Shown in pieces: positions 1 to 9,018 of a stretch of DNA of 64,000 bases. Every line of letters starts with the position of its first letter. Within the stretch, counting starts at the first letter, position 1. The position numbers were made by a program, and so were the translations under genes. The notes under the pieces are model-generated. The model worked only from the letters and a program-made list of their open reading frames with translations, did no database searches and had not been told where the DNA came from. The DNA is from Aerococcus sp. (GTDB lineage: Bacteria; Bacillota; Bacilli; Lactobacillales; Aerococcaceae): assembly GCA_030528285.1 (NCBI GenBank), contig JAUMZE010000004.1, positions 161,806 to 225,805 on the forward strand, written 5' to 3'.

Positions 1-79
1 CGCCATATCCATCAAATGACAGCACGAATGATTATCTCAATCAACAATCAACCAAAGACAATGGGGAGGGCCTATCTTC

Positions 80-745
80 ATGATCTTTTTAGGACCACTT
101 GAAGCGGTGTTAAAACGATTATTAGCGAATCAGATTAATCATTTTCCACTCGTAGAATTAGTGGTATTCAGTTTAGATAAGACCTTATTGTATGTGATGG
201 TGTTTGGCATCGGGCAGTGGCTGTATCTGCGCCATGAAAAACAACACCAGCATTCTATTCACTGGCCGCGGGTGATTGGTTACTTTTTGTTTTTCTCCTA
301 TTTCGTGCTGCTGATTCATTTAACCGTCTTACGTTATCAGTGGCAGTGGTGGCATCTAACGCTCGATTCGACGCGTTCCTTGGCGCGGTTCCATCTGATC
401 CCACTCATTGATACCTTCAAATTGGAGAATGGGACGTCAAGTTTTTCGTTCTGGTATAATTTTCTCGGTAATGTCGTCTGGTTTATTCCGTTCGGGCTAC
501 TGGTGCCATATTTGAGACAGCGCCGGCATCAATTCTTCACAGTAGTTGGCTGGGGGATGCTACTCAGTATGGGAATTGAGATAGGCCAATATTTTCTCGG
601 AACAGGCGTCACACATATTGATGATGTGTTATTCAATGCCTGTGGCGTGGTGATTGGCTACGTCTGTTATGATTTAATTAATATGCTACGACAATTATTC
701 AAGGAGGGCACACATGCACACACTGGTCATCAAAAATCGCATTAG
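80..745 (+). CDS. VanZ-like family membrane protein
   Basis: This 221-residue protein looks like the VanZ-like family of small integral membrane proteins. I see hydrophobic segments around residues 30-45, 65-90, 125-145, 150-170 and 175-195, separated by basic loops. A conserved-looking acidic/histidine stretch follows the fourth helix (GIEIGQYFLG...HIDDVLFN, residues about 163-187), which is typical of the family. VanZ itself gives low-level teicoplanin resistance, but most chromosomal homologues have no known role, so I do not claim resistance. The ATG has a GGGGAGGG site 10 bases upstream. Its 3' end overlaps the next gene by 32 bases, implying co-transcription. Confidence 0.8.
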   Translation: MIFLGPLEAVLKRLLANQINHFPLVELVVFSLDKTLLYVMVFGIGQWLYLRHEKQHQHSIHWPRVIGYFLFFSYFVLLIHLTVLRYQWQWWHLTLDSTRSLARFHLIPLIDTFKLENGTSSFSFWYNFLGNVVWFIPFGLLVPYLRQRRHQFFTVVGWGMLLSMGIEIGQYFLGTGVTHIDDVLFNACGVVIGYVCYDLINMLRQLFKEGTHAHTGHQKSH

Positions 746-1892
746 TCGGCAGATCCCAGCTGGACGACGACTCTTAGAGCGAGGAGATTTTAGGCAACTG
801 CTAGATCTACCAGCAGGAACGATGGTGCGCCTCGTGGATTCTAAACAGCATTTTGTTGCCATGGCCTACCTCGCTAAACAGAACAAAGGAGTCGGTTGGG
901 TCTACAGTGAAACGGATGGAGAGCAACTAACAACAGAGTGGTTCATTCAATGCCTCAAAGCAGCGCGTGATCGTCGTCAGCGCTTATTTTTTGATGATTT
1001 AACGACCGGTTTTCGCCTCTTCAACGGGGAGGGGGACGGATTGGGCGGATTGGCAATGGATTGGTATGACGGTTATATTGTGTCCCACTGGTATTCAGAG
1101 GGGATTCTCCGATATCGCAGAATGATTCTTGAAGCCATCCAAAAGGTCTTCCCTGAATGTCTCGGCGTGGTGGGGAAGAATCGCTTTAAACACGCAGATC
1201 TACCTAAGAGTGAATGGATTTTTGGCCAAGAAGCGCCACATGATTGGGTGATTGTGGAGAATGGGATTCGTTACATGACCCATCTCAATGAAGGCTGGAT
1301 GACGGGAATTTTCTTCGATCAGCGGCTGGTGCGTGATTATGTGAGTCAATATCTCGCTCCTGGGGCACGAGTTTTGAACACTTTCAGCTATGCGGGGGCT
1401 TTCTCGATTGCGAGCGCGGTAGGAGGAGCTAGTGAAACGGTGAGCGTCGATTTGGCGAAACGCACCGAAGAACTGACACAGGAACAATTTGAGAGTAACG
1501 GGATAACGATGGAATATCAGCATGTGTTTGTCATGGATACTTTTGATTACTTCTCCTATGCGAAACGTCACCATGAAACTTTTGACCTGATTATTATGGA
1601 TCCGCCGAGTTTTGCGCGCTCAGACCACGGTTATTTCAAGGTGACGGAGGATTATCAGTCGCTCGTTGAACAGGCCCTCCCACTTCTGAACGACACAGGA
1701 TACCTCCTGTGTAGCACCAATGCTGCTCAATTTACGAAAGAGGACTTCTTGGCATCGATTATGGCGGGAGCTGCGGCTACAGGGCAATCATTAGCGGTGG
1801 TGGAGCATTTCCATCTTCCATCTGATTTTCCAGTGCCAAACGCATCTCCCGAGAGTGATTATCTCAAAGTCTACCTCTTGAAAAAGAAATAA
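714..1892 (+). CDS. Class I SAM-dependent rRNA methyltransferase, RlmI/PUA type
   Basis: Likely a cytosolic 23S rRNA cytosine-5 methyltransferase of the RlmI-like group. The N-terminal 70 or so residues form a PUA-like RNA-binding domain. A Rossmann methyltransferase domain follows, with motif I around residue 220 (LNTFSYAGAFS), an acidic SAM-binding loop, and the catalytic-region motif MDPPSFAR near residue 295. The 392-residue length fits the family. The ATG lies 4 bases after an AAGGAGGGC site inside the end of the vanZ-like gene, so the two are translationally linked. The exact target base is inferred from family only. Confidence 0.85.
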   Translation: MHTLVIKNRISRQIPAGRRLLERGDFRQLLDLPAGTMVRLVDSKQHFVAMAYLAKQNKGVGWVYSETDGEQLTTEWFIQCLKAARDRRQRLFFDDLTTGFRLFNGEGDGLGGLAMDWYDGYIVSHWYSEGILRYRRMILEAIQKVFPECLGVVGKNRFKHADLPKSEWIFGQEAPHDWVIVENGIRYMTHLNEGWMTGIFFDQRLVRDYVSQYLAPGARVLNTFSYAGAFSIASAVGGASETVSVDLAKRTEELTQEQFESNGITMEYQHVFVMDTFDYFSYAKRHHETFDLIIMDPPSFARSDHGYFKVTEDYQSLVEQALPLLNDTGYLLCSTNAAQFTKEDFLASIMAGAAATGQSLAVVEHFHLPSDFPVPNASPESDYLKVYLLKKK

Positions 1893-1959
1893 CGGACAGT
1901 CATGAGCACCTAAAGTGATTTAGTTCTGTGGGGCACCGCTTTTTTATAGATTCAAGCCA

Positions 1960-2004
1960 AATGCATAGATAGCATCTGATACTGGTGCTATGTATGCGTT
2001 TTTT
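1960..2004 (+). terminator. Rho-independent terminator after the methyltransferase gene
   Basis: An AT-rich imperfect stem of about 14 base pairs (atgcatagatagca with gctatgtatgcgt, one mismatch and a G-U pair) is followed by six T residues. It separates the methyltransferase gene from the ABC exporter. A TATAAT at 2017-2022 just downstream could be the -10 of the next operon, but no convincing -35 precedes it. Confidence 0.6.
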
Positions 2005-2082
2005 AGTGTGGGCTGTTATAATGAAGGGAGGAGGAACTGAGACGATAAAAACAACGAACAGACCATGAAATGAGGCAAATCA

Positions 2083-2787
2083 ATGGCGTTGATTACATTA
2101 GATCATGTGACGAGGCAGTACGGCAGTGGCGACGTGGCGGTATTAGCGAATGACCAGGTGAGTTTTGACATTGAGGCGGGGGAATTCGTGGTGATTCTAG
2201 GCCCCTCAGGCGCTGGGAAATCCACCGTTCTCAACATCCTTGGAGGCATGGATACGCCGACGTCTGGAGCGGTGTGGGTCGATGGGAAAGATATTGCGCA
2301 GATGACGGACCGCCAGCGCACCACTTATCGCCGGAATGCGGTTGGCTTCGTGTTTCAATTTTATAATCTGATCCCGAACTTGACGGCTTTGGAGAATGTG
2401 GAGATGAGTGAACAGATCGCTAATCAGTCTTTCAATGCCGAGGAGGTGCTCGAAGCGGTCGGGCTGGCACATGTCAGTGAACGTTTTCCCGCTGAACTCT
2501 CGGGTGGAGAGCAGCAGCGGATTGCGATTGCGCGTGCCATTGCGAAAAATCCCAAACTCCTCCTGTGTGATGAACCGACTGGCGCCTTAGATCAGGAGAC
2601 GGGAGATGCGATCATGGCGCTCTTGTTAGAACAATCCAGGCAGTATCAGCGGACCGTCATTGTGATTACCCATAACCAAGCGTTTACAGCGTTGGCGGAT
2701 CGCGTGATTGAGATTCATGATGGGCGCGTGAGTCGGATTTATCATTCCCAGAGAACAGATTCCTTCGAGGCGGTGAATGAATCATGA
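2083..2787 (+). CDS. ABC transporter ATP-binding protein (MacB/LolD/FtsE type)
   Basis: ATPase subunit of an exporter or mechanotransmission-type ABC system. It has Walker [10 protein letters not shown] (residues about 39-47), a Q-loop (FVFQFYNL), the signature LSGGEQQR near residue 138, and Walker [13 protein letters not shown] near 160. The 234-residue length is typical. It overlaps the large permease gene by four bases (ATGA), so the two form one unit. The ribosome site is weak (TGAGG, 7 bases upstream); a stronger GGGAGGAGG at 2026-2034 is not followed by an obvious start. Substrate is unknown; such pairs often export peptides or provide antimicrobial peptide resistance. Confidence 0.88.
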   Translation: MALITLDHVTRQYGSGDVAVLANDQVSFDIEAGEFVVILGPSGAGKSTVLNILGGMDTPTSGAVWVDGKDIAQMTDRQRTTYRRNAVGFVFQFYNLIPNLTALENVEMSEQIANQSFNAEEVLEAVGLAHVSERFPAELSGGEQQRIAIARAIAKNPKLLLCDEPTGALDQETGDAIMALLLEQSRQYQRTVIVITHNQAFTALADRVIEIHDGRVSRIYHSQRTDSFEAVNES

Positions 2788-5627
2788 AACAACAACCGCA
2801 TTTAAAAATATTATGGAAGGACGCCTGGCGAGAGATCACAACGACCAAGGCGCGGTTTAGTGCGCTGATTGGGATTATTATTCTGGGGACGGGTTTCTTT
2901 GTCGGGATTCGTTCAGCTGCTCCGGATATGGAACAGACAGCGAGTGATTACTACCAGTCACTGCAACTCGCAGACATGACGGTGAGCGCAAATTATGGGC
3001 TGGATCATAATACCGAAGAGGCACTAGATCAGTTGGATGGTGTAATGGTCACAGGATATGCGACCGTTGACGGTGAGGAAATGACTCAACACCGTCTGTT
3101 TAAACTCTACCCCAACTTTAATAAGGAAAAACAGCCCAATCAATTCCATGTAGTCACAGGTCACCTGCCAACACATGCGGGGGAAATTGCTCTAGACGCA
3201 GAAACGAGTCGTGACGTCATGGGCGATAAGGGGTATCAAATAGGCGATACGCTCCAATTTGACCAAAATAAGGAAGCAACGGATATCAACACGGCCCAGC
3301 CGACATTAACGAATCAAACGTATAAAGTGGTTGGTTTTGTAGCATCTCCTCTTCACCTCGATCGTACGCGTCACCGGGGCTATACCGCACTCGGCAAGGG
3401 GATCCTCGACGCCTTTGCGGTGGTAGACCCTACTGATATCAAAAGTGAGGAGCCGACTGCTTTCGCGATTCAACTGCCGCACCTCAAAGGATTATCCCGA
3501 TACAGTGAGGCCTATCAAACCCCTATTGATCAAGAAAAAGCAAAGATAGAAGATGCACTGAAGCAACCGGAAGAAGATGCCTACCAGAAACTCCAACAAA
3601 AATTAGAGAATCAGATCCAGTCTTCCAATCAATCGCTCGCCCAAGCAAAAGAGCAGCTCAAACAAGGTGAACAGACCCTGACTGACCAACAAAAGCAATG
3701 GGAGGAGCAGTGGCAGCAGTATCAACAGGCCCTCGAACAGGCTTGGGCACAGTATCCAAGTGGGAGAGCTCCTAAGGCTGTGACGGAGCCGTTGAATCAA
3801 ACGAAGGCACAACTAGAAGAGGCCAAACAACAATTAGATGCGCAAACAGAATCCTTTAATAAGCAGAAAGCGGTTGCCGAAAAGGAAATCAAGCAGGGCG
3901 AATCAGCTCTCACAGACGCGAAAAAGATGAAAGACCAATTGCTGAAGCCGAGCTATCAGGTCAATGTGCTCAAGGAAACGGGCGGTGTGAAGGAATACGG
4001 TGAGAATGCGGACCGGATTGCTGCTATTGCAGAAGTCTTTCCATGGGTGTTCTTCTTAGTAGCAACTTTGGTGAGTTTCACGACGATGACACGGATGGTG
4101 GATGAAGAACGCACGCGCATGGGAACATTGAAGGCGCTCGGTTACAAAGAGAGTGAGATTGCGATTAAATTCGTCCTCTACGCCCTGTCTGCCTGCCTGA
4201 TTGGTTCCGCGATTGGAATCACGGTGGGAACGTATCTCTTCCCAGCGATTATCTATAAGGGCTACCAGTTAATGTATGCACTCCCAGATATTCAATATCA
4301 CTTCTATGCGACAGATATCTTACTGACGGTAGGTATTGCGCTCCTGACGACGGTGGGACCGACATTATGGACATTGCGCCACAGTCTTCAAGCCAATGCC
4401 GCAACCTTGATGCGTCCCAAACCACCAAAACGGGGCCAGCATATTCTATTGGAGCGATGGTCGTGGTTGTGGCGTCACTTGAGTTTCTTGATGAAGATCA
4501 CGTTGCGGAATCTCTTTCGCTACAAGGGGCGCAACAGCATGACAGTAATCGGCATTCTTGGATGTACGGCGCTGATGGTGACCGGATTTGGGATCTCGGA
4601 CTCTATCTCTGGTCTACCGGAGGAGCAGTTCACTAAGATTGAAACCAACGATGCGATCGTGACCTTGATGTCTAATCCGACGCAAACAGAATTACAGCAG
4701 GCATTGACCACAGTTCGAGAGCAAAGTGCTGTGAGTGAGGCCATGCCACTCGCTGTTGAGAGTTACCATGTTGAAACCCCACAATCAGGGGAACAGACCG
4801 TTAATCTGCGCGTGATGGGAGCGGGAGAATCATACCAGGATTATTATCACCTGCTCGATGTGAATACGAATCAGTCGCTTTCCTTACCAAACGATGGGGT
4901 GCTGGTGACAAATAAATTATCCCAGCTTCTTGATCTCAAGGTGGGAGATACCATTGACCTCAAAACAGACCAGGGAGAGACGTTATCCCTACCTGTGCGT
5001 GGGATCGTCAAGAGCTATCTCCTCCATGATGTCTTCGTGAGTGACGCGGTTTATCAGCAGTACCAGGGGGAAGTGGCGGTACCTAATACGATCTTCCTCC
5101 ATTTGAAAAATATCAATCAAAATCAGCAGGAAAAGTTGGCGGAGATGCTCATGAACAAGGATGAGATCGCCAATGTCACCTATACCGATACATTGCGTAC
5201 GTCTTTCGATGATACATTGGGACTCCTCGCCAGCATCACTGTAGTATTGATCGTTGCGGCAGCCGCGCTGGCCTTTATCGTGCTCTACAGCCTGCAGAAC
5301 ATTAATATCTCTGAACGGTTGCAGGAACTCTCCACCATCAAAGTGCTCGGTGCCTATCCAGAAGAAGTCACACTCTACATTTATCGAGAGACTTTGATCT
5401 TAAGTGTGATCGGGATTCTTTTGGGGTTAGGTGCAGGGTATGGTCTGACTACCTTTATCCTGAAAACCGTGGAAGTGGATGCGATGATTTTCCCAACGCA
5501 CATCAGCATCTGGAGTTATCTCTGGTCAGGCGGGTTGAGTTTGCTCTTCTCCGCGATGGTGATGGGAATCATGCACCGCCGTTTACGTCAAGTCGATATG
5601 GTAGAAGCCCTCAAAGGTGTCGAGTAA
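2784..5627 (+). CDS. ABC transporter permease, FtsX-like, with central coiled coil
   Basis: A 947-residue permease with two FtsX-like domains. A first helix (residues about 24-42) is followed by an extracellular region. Residues about 250-380 are rich in Gln, Lys and Glu with heptad-like spacing, which suggests a long extracellular coiled coil. Helices follow near 415-440, 460-485 and 510-530, then 585-608, then a second extracellular domain and a C-terminal helix set (812-840, 870-895, 910-931). Size and arrangement match the large DUF214-type permeases of Lactobacillales. It starts inside the ATPase stop codon. Function is probably export or extraction of a lipid-associated or peptide substrate; the substrate is not determinable. 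Confidence 0.85.
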   Translation: MKQQPHLKILWKDAWREITTTKARFSALIGIIILGTGFFVGIRSAAPDMEQTASDYYQSLQLADMTVSANYGLDHNTEEALDQLDGVMVTGYATVDGEEMTQHRLFKLYPNFNKEKQPNQFHVVTGHLPTHAGEIALDAETSRDVMGDKGYQIGDTLQFDQNKEATDINTAQPTLTNQTYKVVGFVASPLHLDRTRHRGYTALGKGILDAFAVVDPTDIKSEEPTAFAIQLPHLKGLSRYSEAYQTPIDQEKAKIEDALKQPEEDAYQKLQQKLENQIQSSNQSLAQAKEQLKQGEQTLTDQQKQWEEQWQQYQQALEQAWAQYPSGRAPKAVTEPLNQTKAQLEEAKQQLDAQTESFNKQKAVAEKEIKQGESALTDAKKMKDQLLKPSYQVNVLKETGGVKEYGENADRIAAIAEVFPWVFFLVATLVSFTTMTRMVDEERTRMGTLKALGYKESEIAIKFVLYALSACLIGSAIGITVGTYLFPAIIYKGYQLMYALPDIQYHFYATDILLTVGIALLTTVGPTLWTLRHSLQANAATLMRPKPPKRGQHILLERWSWLWRHLSFLMKITLRNLFRYKGRNSMTVIGILGCTALMVTGFGISDSISGLPEEQFTKIETNDAIVTLMSNPTQTELQQALTTVREQSAVSEAMPLAVESYHVETPQSGEQTVNLRVMGAGESYQDYYHLLDVNTNQSLSLPNDGVLVTNKLSQLLDLKVGDTIDLKTDQGETLSLPVRGIVKSYLLHDVFVSDAVYQQYQGEVAVPNTIFLHLKNINQNQQEKLAEMLMNKDEIANVTYTDTLRTSFDDTLGLLASITVVLIVAAAALAFIVLYSLQNINISERLQELSTIKVLGAYPEEVTLYIYRETLILSVIGILLGLGAGYGLTTFILKTVEVDAMIFPTHISIWSYLWSGGLSLLFSAMVMGIMHRRLRQVDMVEALKGVE

Positions 5628-5644
5628 TCGCAATATGATACAGG

Positions 5645-5697
5645 AAGCATCTCAGTGAAATAAATGCAATTTTTGTGCTTCATTGAGGTGCTTTTTG
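5645..5697 (+). terminator. Rho-independent terminator after ABC permease
   Basis: A 15-base-pair stem (aagcatctcagtgaa with ttcattgaggtgctt, two G-U pairs) carries a T-run on the 3' side. The remainder of the 5698-5969 gap holds only the promoter described next; I see no gene in it. Confidence 0.85.
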
Positions 5698-5807
5698 AAT
5701 GTAAATAAAAAATGGTAAAGTCGGATGAATGCGCTGACAAGTTTGAACCCAATAGAAAGAAAAGAGAAAATGATAAGTAGTATACGCCGTTATGTTTTAT
5801 AAAATTC

Positions 5808-5836
5808 TTGAATATAGTCAGTAAATTGGCTATGAT
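5808..5836 (+). promoter_or_regulatory. Sigma-A promoter for azlCD
   Basis: TTGAAT and TATGAT are separated by exactly 17 bases. The site lies about 130 bases upstream of azlC, leaving a long leader. I looked for a T-box element in that leader and did not find the conserved box. Confidence 0.55.
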
Positions 5837-5969
5837 AATGGCACTACGTTTTCTTCCTACGTTCATGTTTGTTGTGACAGAGGATCTGTCCACCGTCTTC
5901 AGTGTGAGTGAGGGCTTGTGATAGACAGAAACAAGTAGGAATACAAAATAAGGAAAGGAGCATACATCT

Positions 5970-6716
5970 ATGCGAAATGAAATGGTTAATGGGTTCAAAG
6001 CAGCCATTCCAATCATGCTCAGCTATATCTTCCTCGGAGTTGCTGCAGGCGTCATCTTTCACAGTTCGGGGATGACCTGGTGGCAAGTGATGTTCTTCGG
6101 TTGGTTAGTATTTGGTGGGGCATCACAATTTACAGGAGCAGCTATGTTAGCGGCTGGAGGCAGTATTCCCATTATTATTATCACCATGCTGATGCTCAAT
6201 ATGCGCCAAGTCCTCTACTCTGTCAGTTATTCCGCCTATACAGAAGGGCAATCGACCTGGAAATCACTCGTGTTAGCAGGGATTTCTTCAGATGAAGCCT
6301 TTGCGATGAATACCTCGAAATGGGAGGCAGCCAAAAACGATCCAAGTAAATCGTGGTCCCTCAATGAAGCCGTTTGGACCGCACTATTCCCTTATTTGAC
6401 ATGGGGGCTGGCAGGTGCAGTAGGTGCACTGCTCGGTCAATTGTTTACGCTCCCGGATTTGTTGACGGGTTACTTCACAACGGCGATGTTTATCGGTTTA
6501 TTGATTCCGGTCTTGATCTCACGTGTCAACGTGACAGTTTCACTTTTCAGTGCTGCTTTGGCATTGGTATTGCAATTATTTATTTCTAATAGTACGGTCA
6601 TCATTATCGTTACCTTGGTCGGTTGCTACTTCGGATATCGGTTGCAGCTGCGTCAACAAGGCTATCCCAAAAATTGGGATGTCCGTCATTTAACGGAGGG
6701 GGAGAATCATGATTAG
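5970..6716 (+). CDS. azlC: AzlC family branched-chain amino acid exporter, large subunit
   Basis: AzlC is the main membrane subunit of the AzlCD exporter (LIV-E family), which exports leucine, isoleucine and valine or their analogues. The 248-residue protein has six or seven hydrophobic segments. It shows the family pattern near the start (MVNGFKAAIPIMLSYI), the FGGASQFTGAAM region in the second helix and a conserved MLNMRQVLYS loop around residues 75-85. GGAAAGGAG sits 10 bases before the ATG. The gene overlaps azlD by eight bases. Family assignment is secure; the actual substrate is inferred. Confidence 0.9.
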   Translation: MRNEMVNGFKAAIPIMLSYIFLGVAAGVIFHSSGMTWWQVMFFGWLVFGGASQFTGAAMLAAGGSIPIIIITMLMLNMRQVLYSVSYSAYTEGQSTWKSLVLAGISSDEAFAMNTSKWEAAKNDPSKSWSLNEAVWTALFPYLTWGLAGAVGALLGQLFTLPDLLTGYFTTAMFIGLLIPVLISRVNVTVSLFSAALALVLQLFISNSTVIIIVTLVGCYFGYRLQLRQQGYPKNWDVRHLTEGENHD

Positions 6717-7038
6717 AGCGATCGAAGTGGTCTTTCTGGGAGGATTCTTCTGCATGATGCTACGTGTGGTTCCAATGTTTATCGCACACAAAGCAGAGAT
6801 TCCAACCAAAATCTATATTATGCTGACTTATATTCCAACCACCGTTTTCTCGACGATGATTGCCTTAGATATGTTCTTCTGGCAGAGTTCGTTCAACCTC
6901 AACCCCCTTGTCAATCTGAAAATCGTGGCCAGTTTAATTTCTGCGGCGGTGGCCTACTACACCAAGAGCCTCACCTGGACGATGGTGGTAGGGATTGCTG
7001 CTCTAACAGTCTTGATGCTCCTCGCGCAGGTATCGTGA
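6709..7038 (+). CDS. azlD: AzlD family branched-chain amino acid exporter, small subunit
   Basis: Small partner of AzlC, 109 residues with three to four hydrophobic helices. The proline and FFWQSSF region in the middle and a C-terminal helix ending in a short tail fit the AzlD family. Its start is embedded in the azlC end behind a GGAGGGGG site, so translation is coupled. The two subunits are expected to form the exporter in the cytoplasmic membrane. Confidence 0.88.
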   Translation: MIRAIEVVFLGGFFCMMLRVVPMFIAHKAEIPTKIYIMLTYIPTTVFSTMIALDMFFWQSSFNLNPLVNLKIVASLISAAVAYYTKSLTWTMVVGIAALTVLMLLAQVS

Positions 7039-7060
7039 GTTTGAGTGACTGATTTTAATC

Positions 7061-7090
7061 AACGCCTTGCTGTTGTGGCAGGGCGTTTTT
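7061..7090 (+). terminator. Rho-independent terminator after azlD
   Basis: A 10-base-pair stem, aacgccttgc with gcagggcgtt, encloses a short loop and is followed by TTTTTG. The 7091-7252 stretch after it holds no further gene that I can see. Confidence 0.88.
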
Positions 7091-7252
7091 GTGACGCATA
7101 GAGAGGATGACTGCTTGATATAAGATGAGTGATAGATACGTCAAAGGCACCTTACTTGTTGATTACAAAATTCGTGGAAGCGTTGTGTCTCTGATGAAAT
7201 GGCGTTAATCTGGATCTTAAGACACGAGTGGCACAATGTGGGAGGTTAAACG

Positions 7253-7888
7253 ATGGCACATCATTCTAAGTGGAAGAAACGCCGCCATTCAAAGAAACAA
7301 AAACGCCAGCAGTGGCAAAAACAAGGCTTTGCGATAGGCCTATTAGTCTTGGTACTATTGATCATAAGCTTATATTTTCCTAGTAAGAAGGTCGAGATTC
7401 CCCCGGTGACTAGTTCTGATCAGGCATTTATCGATGAGGTCAGCCAATATGCGGTCGATAATTATAAAACCAGCCATGTCCTGCCGAGTGTGGTCGTCGC
7501 ACAGGCGGCGTTGGAGTCGAATTTTGGGCACAGTGAACTTGCAGCTAATTATTATAATCTGTTTGGCTACAAGGCCAGTGCGGGGGAGCAGCAGGTGACG
7601 CTAACGACGAAGGAATATGTGAACGGACAGTGGCAAACGATCCAAGCGCCGTTCAAGGTCTACGTTAATTGGCAGCAATCTATCAAGGATCATGGGAAGT
7701 TAATGCAGAATGGGACCGACTGGGATCCGACGCTCTATCAAGGGGTGGTGAATGCTACCAACTATAAGCGTGCATGCCGAGCGCTCGCCAAGGCGGGCTA
7801 TGCGACCGATCCGGATTATGCCGATAAATTGATTGCGATCATTCAGCAGTACCATCTAACAGCGCTCGACCAAAAAGTGAAAACCTAA
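7253..7888 (+). CDS. Membrane-anchored N-acetylglucosaminidase-domain protein
   Basis: A 211-residue peptidoglycan hydrolase of the FlgJ/LytG-like glucosaminidase family. Residues 1-24 are strongly basic, and residues 25-43 form a single hydrophobic segment (FAIGLLVLVLLIISLYF) without a clear cleavage site, so it is probably a type II membrane anchor. The extracellular catalytic domain follows. It contains the typical AQAALESNFG stretch with the catalytic glutamate, then NYYNLFGYK and a late YATDPDYADKLIAII motif. It lacks LysM or SH3 wall-binding modules. GGGAGG precedes the ATG by seven bases. The likely job is trimming wall glycans during growth. Confidence 0.85.
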   Translation: MAHHSKWKKRRHSKKQKRQQWQKQGFAIGLLVLVLLIISLYFPSKKVEIPPVTSSDQAFIDEVSQYAVDNYKTSHVLPSVVVAQAALESNFGHSELAANYYNLFGYKASAGEQQVTLTTKEYVNGQWQTIQAPFKVYVNWQQSIKDHGKLMQNGTDWDPTLYQGVVNATNYKRACRALAKAGYATDPDYADKLIAIIQQYHLTALDQKVKT

Positions 7889-7915
7889 TCCGATGCGATG
7901 TTTTCGAGAATCCTA

Positions 7916-7945
7916 TTGTCCAAGATTATGGAACTAAGGTATAAT
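7916..7945 (+). promoter_or_regulatory. Candidate promoter of the GntR gene
   Basis: TTGTCC and TATAAT are spaced 18 bases apart, about 115 bases before the GntR start. The -35 is imperfect. Confidence 0.4.
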
Positions 7946-8063
7946 TAAAGAATATAGAGTTGCTTGTGAGATTATTCCTAGTAGAAATTTCGGCTACTAG
8001 AGAGTGCTAAAACAAAATCCTTTTTAGTGCTTGGTTTGTCAAACTGGGGTGGAGGTTATCACG

Positions 8064-8723
8064 ATGGCAAGAACGAAGAATTATACAGAGCGAGCTTACG
8101 AGTTTATTAGAAGCCAGATTGATAATAATGTTTGGCTTCCTGATACCCATCTGAAGGAAATCGAGATTGCAGAGAATTTGGGGATCAGCCGCACTCCTGT
8201 GAGACGGGCGATGAATCGTCTTCAAGAAGAAGGGTATCTCAATATTGAAGCCTACAAAGGGGCGACAGTGGCTCAACGCGACCTCACCAGTCAGGCTGTG
8301 GTGGATCGCCTGCAATTTCTGGAACTCCTCTTGGGACATTTGTTTTTACAATTACAGAACAAGGGAATCCAAATCAACGAAGCCGAGATCGATCGTCGTT
8401 ATCAAGCGATTCAGTTAGCGACAGAACACCGAGATATTAAGGAGTACATGCGTTTCAAGCAACAACTATTCGATTATGTGGTTTCATTTAATGCCAATAG
8501 CTATTTCCGCCAGATCGCGCTGACGACATTCCAATGCTTGAATCAGCTCTGGGTCCAAGACGAAAACAAAAAGACCCTGCAGCATTTTGATTTTGAAATT
8601 GAGAAGGGTGCCGTTCTCTTGGAGCGTTTGATTGAGGCGCTCAAGAAGATGGACTATCCGAACGCAAACAAGCAGGCACGAATTTGGATTAATGAGTTGA
8701 TCTTGGAAGAAGTTAATTGCTAA
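8064..8723 (+). CDS. GntR family transcriptional regulator with FCD-like C-terminus
   Basis: A 219-residue one-component regulator. The N-terminal winged helix-turn-helix (residues about 5-70) has the family pattern ISRTPVRRAMNRLQEEGYL. The all-helical C-terminal half resembles an FCD effector-binding domain, which in this family usually senses a small organic acid or sugar acid. I chose the ATG at 8064 because GGTGGAGG lies 7 bases upstream; the frame is open further back to 8031 without such a site. No gene is paired with it, so the regulon is unknown. Confidence 0.82.
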   Translation: MARTKNYTERAYEFIRSQIDNNVWLPDTHLKEIEIAENLGISRTPVRRAMNRLQEEGYLNIEAYKGATVAQRDLTSQAVVDRLQFLELLLGHLFLQLQNKGIQINEAEIDRRYQAIQLATEHRDIKEYMRFKQQLFDYVVSFNANSYFRQIALTTFQCLNQLWVQDENKKTLQHFDFEIEKGAVLLERLIEALKKMDYPNANKQARIWINELILEEVNC

Positions 8724-8733
8724 GAGATATGGA

Positions 8734-8775
8734 TACACAAAAGGGACTCTCACAATTAGGAGTCCTTTTTGTGTA
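8734..8775 (+). terminator. Rho-independent terminator after the GntR gene
   Basis: A stem of about 14 pairs (acacaaaagggactc with gagtcctttttgtgt) with a short loop. The A-rich and T-rich arms mean it could act on both strands. Confidence 0.85.
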
Positions 8776-8783
8776 CAACCAAA

Positions 8784-9000
8784 AGGGCTCTCAACGGATT
8801 TAGAAAGTCCCGTCTACACAGCTCACGTGAGAATGGGAGAGCCCTGTTTACAGATCACGCAAAGAGAAGTGATCTGTGTTTTCCCCCTCATTTCAAAGAG
8901 GTAAATTTGAATGCCTCATGGTGAAATGATAGACTGATGTAGCATTCAACGGCTCTGAGATTCACCATTCAACCATCACTCGATTCTCCTTGGAGCCGGA
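8784..9000 (+). other. Structured pcrA upstream region with several inverted repeats
   Basis: No gene is visible in this stretch. It holds agggctctc/gagagccct (8784-8792 with 8837-8845), a perfect palindrome ctcacgtgag (8823-8832), and acagatcac/gtgatctgt (8850-8858 with 8869-8877) followed by a short T-run. It also has atggtgaa/ttcaccat and cggctc/gagccg pairs closer to the gene. The hairpin at 8850-8877 could be a terminator. The rest may be an RNA leader, but no known riboswitch is recognisable. Confidence 0.4.
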
Positions 9001-9018
9001 CTGAAATGGAGGAACAGT

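Noticed and set aside
5698-5969. A T-box riboswitch upstream of azlCD
   Set aside because: The conserved GGTGG-ACCGCG box and specifier-stem features are absent.
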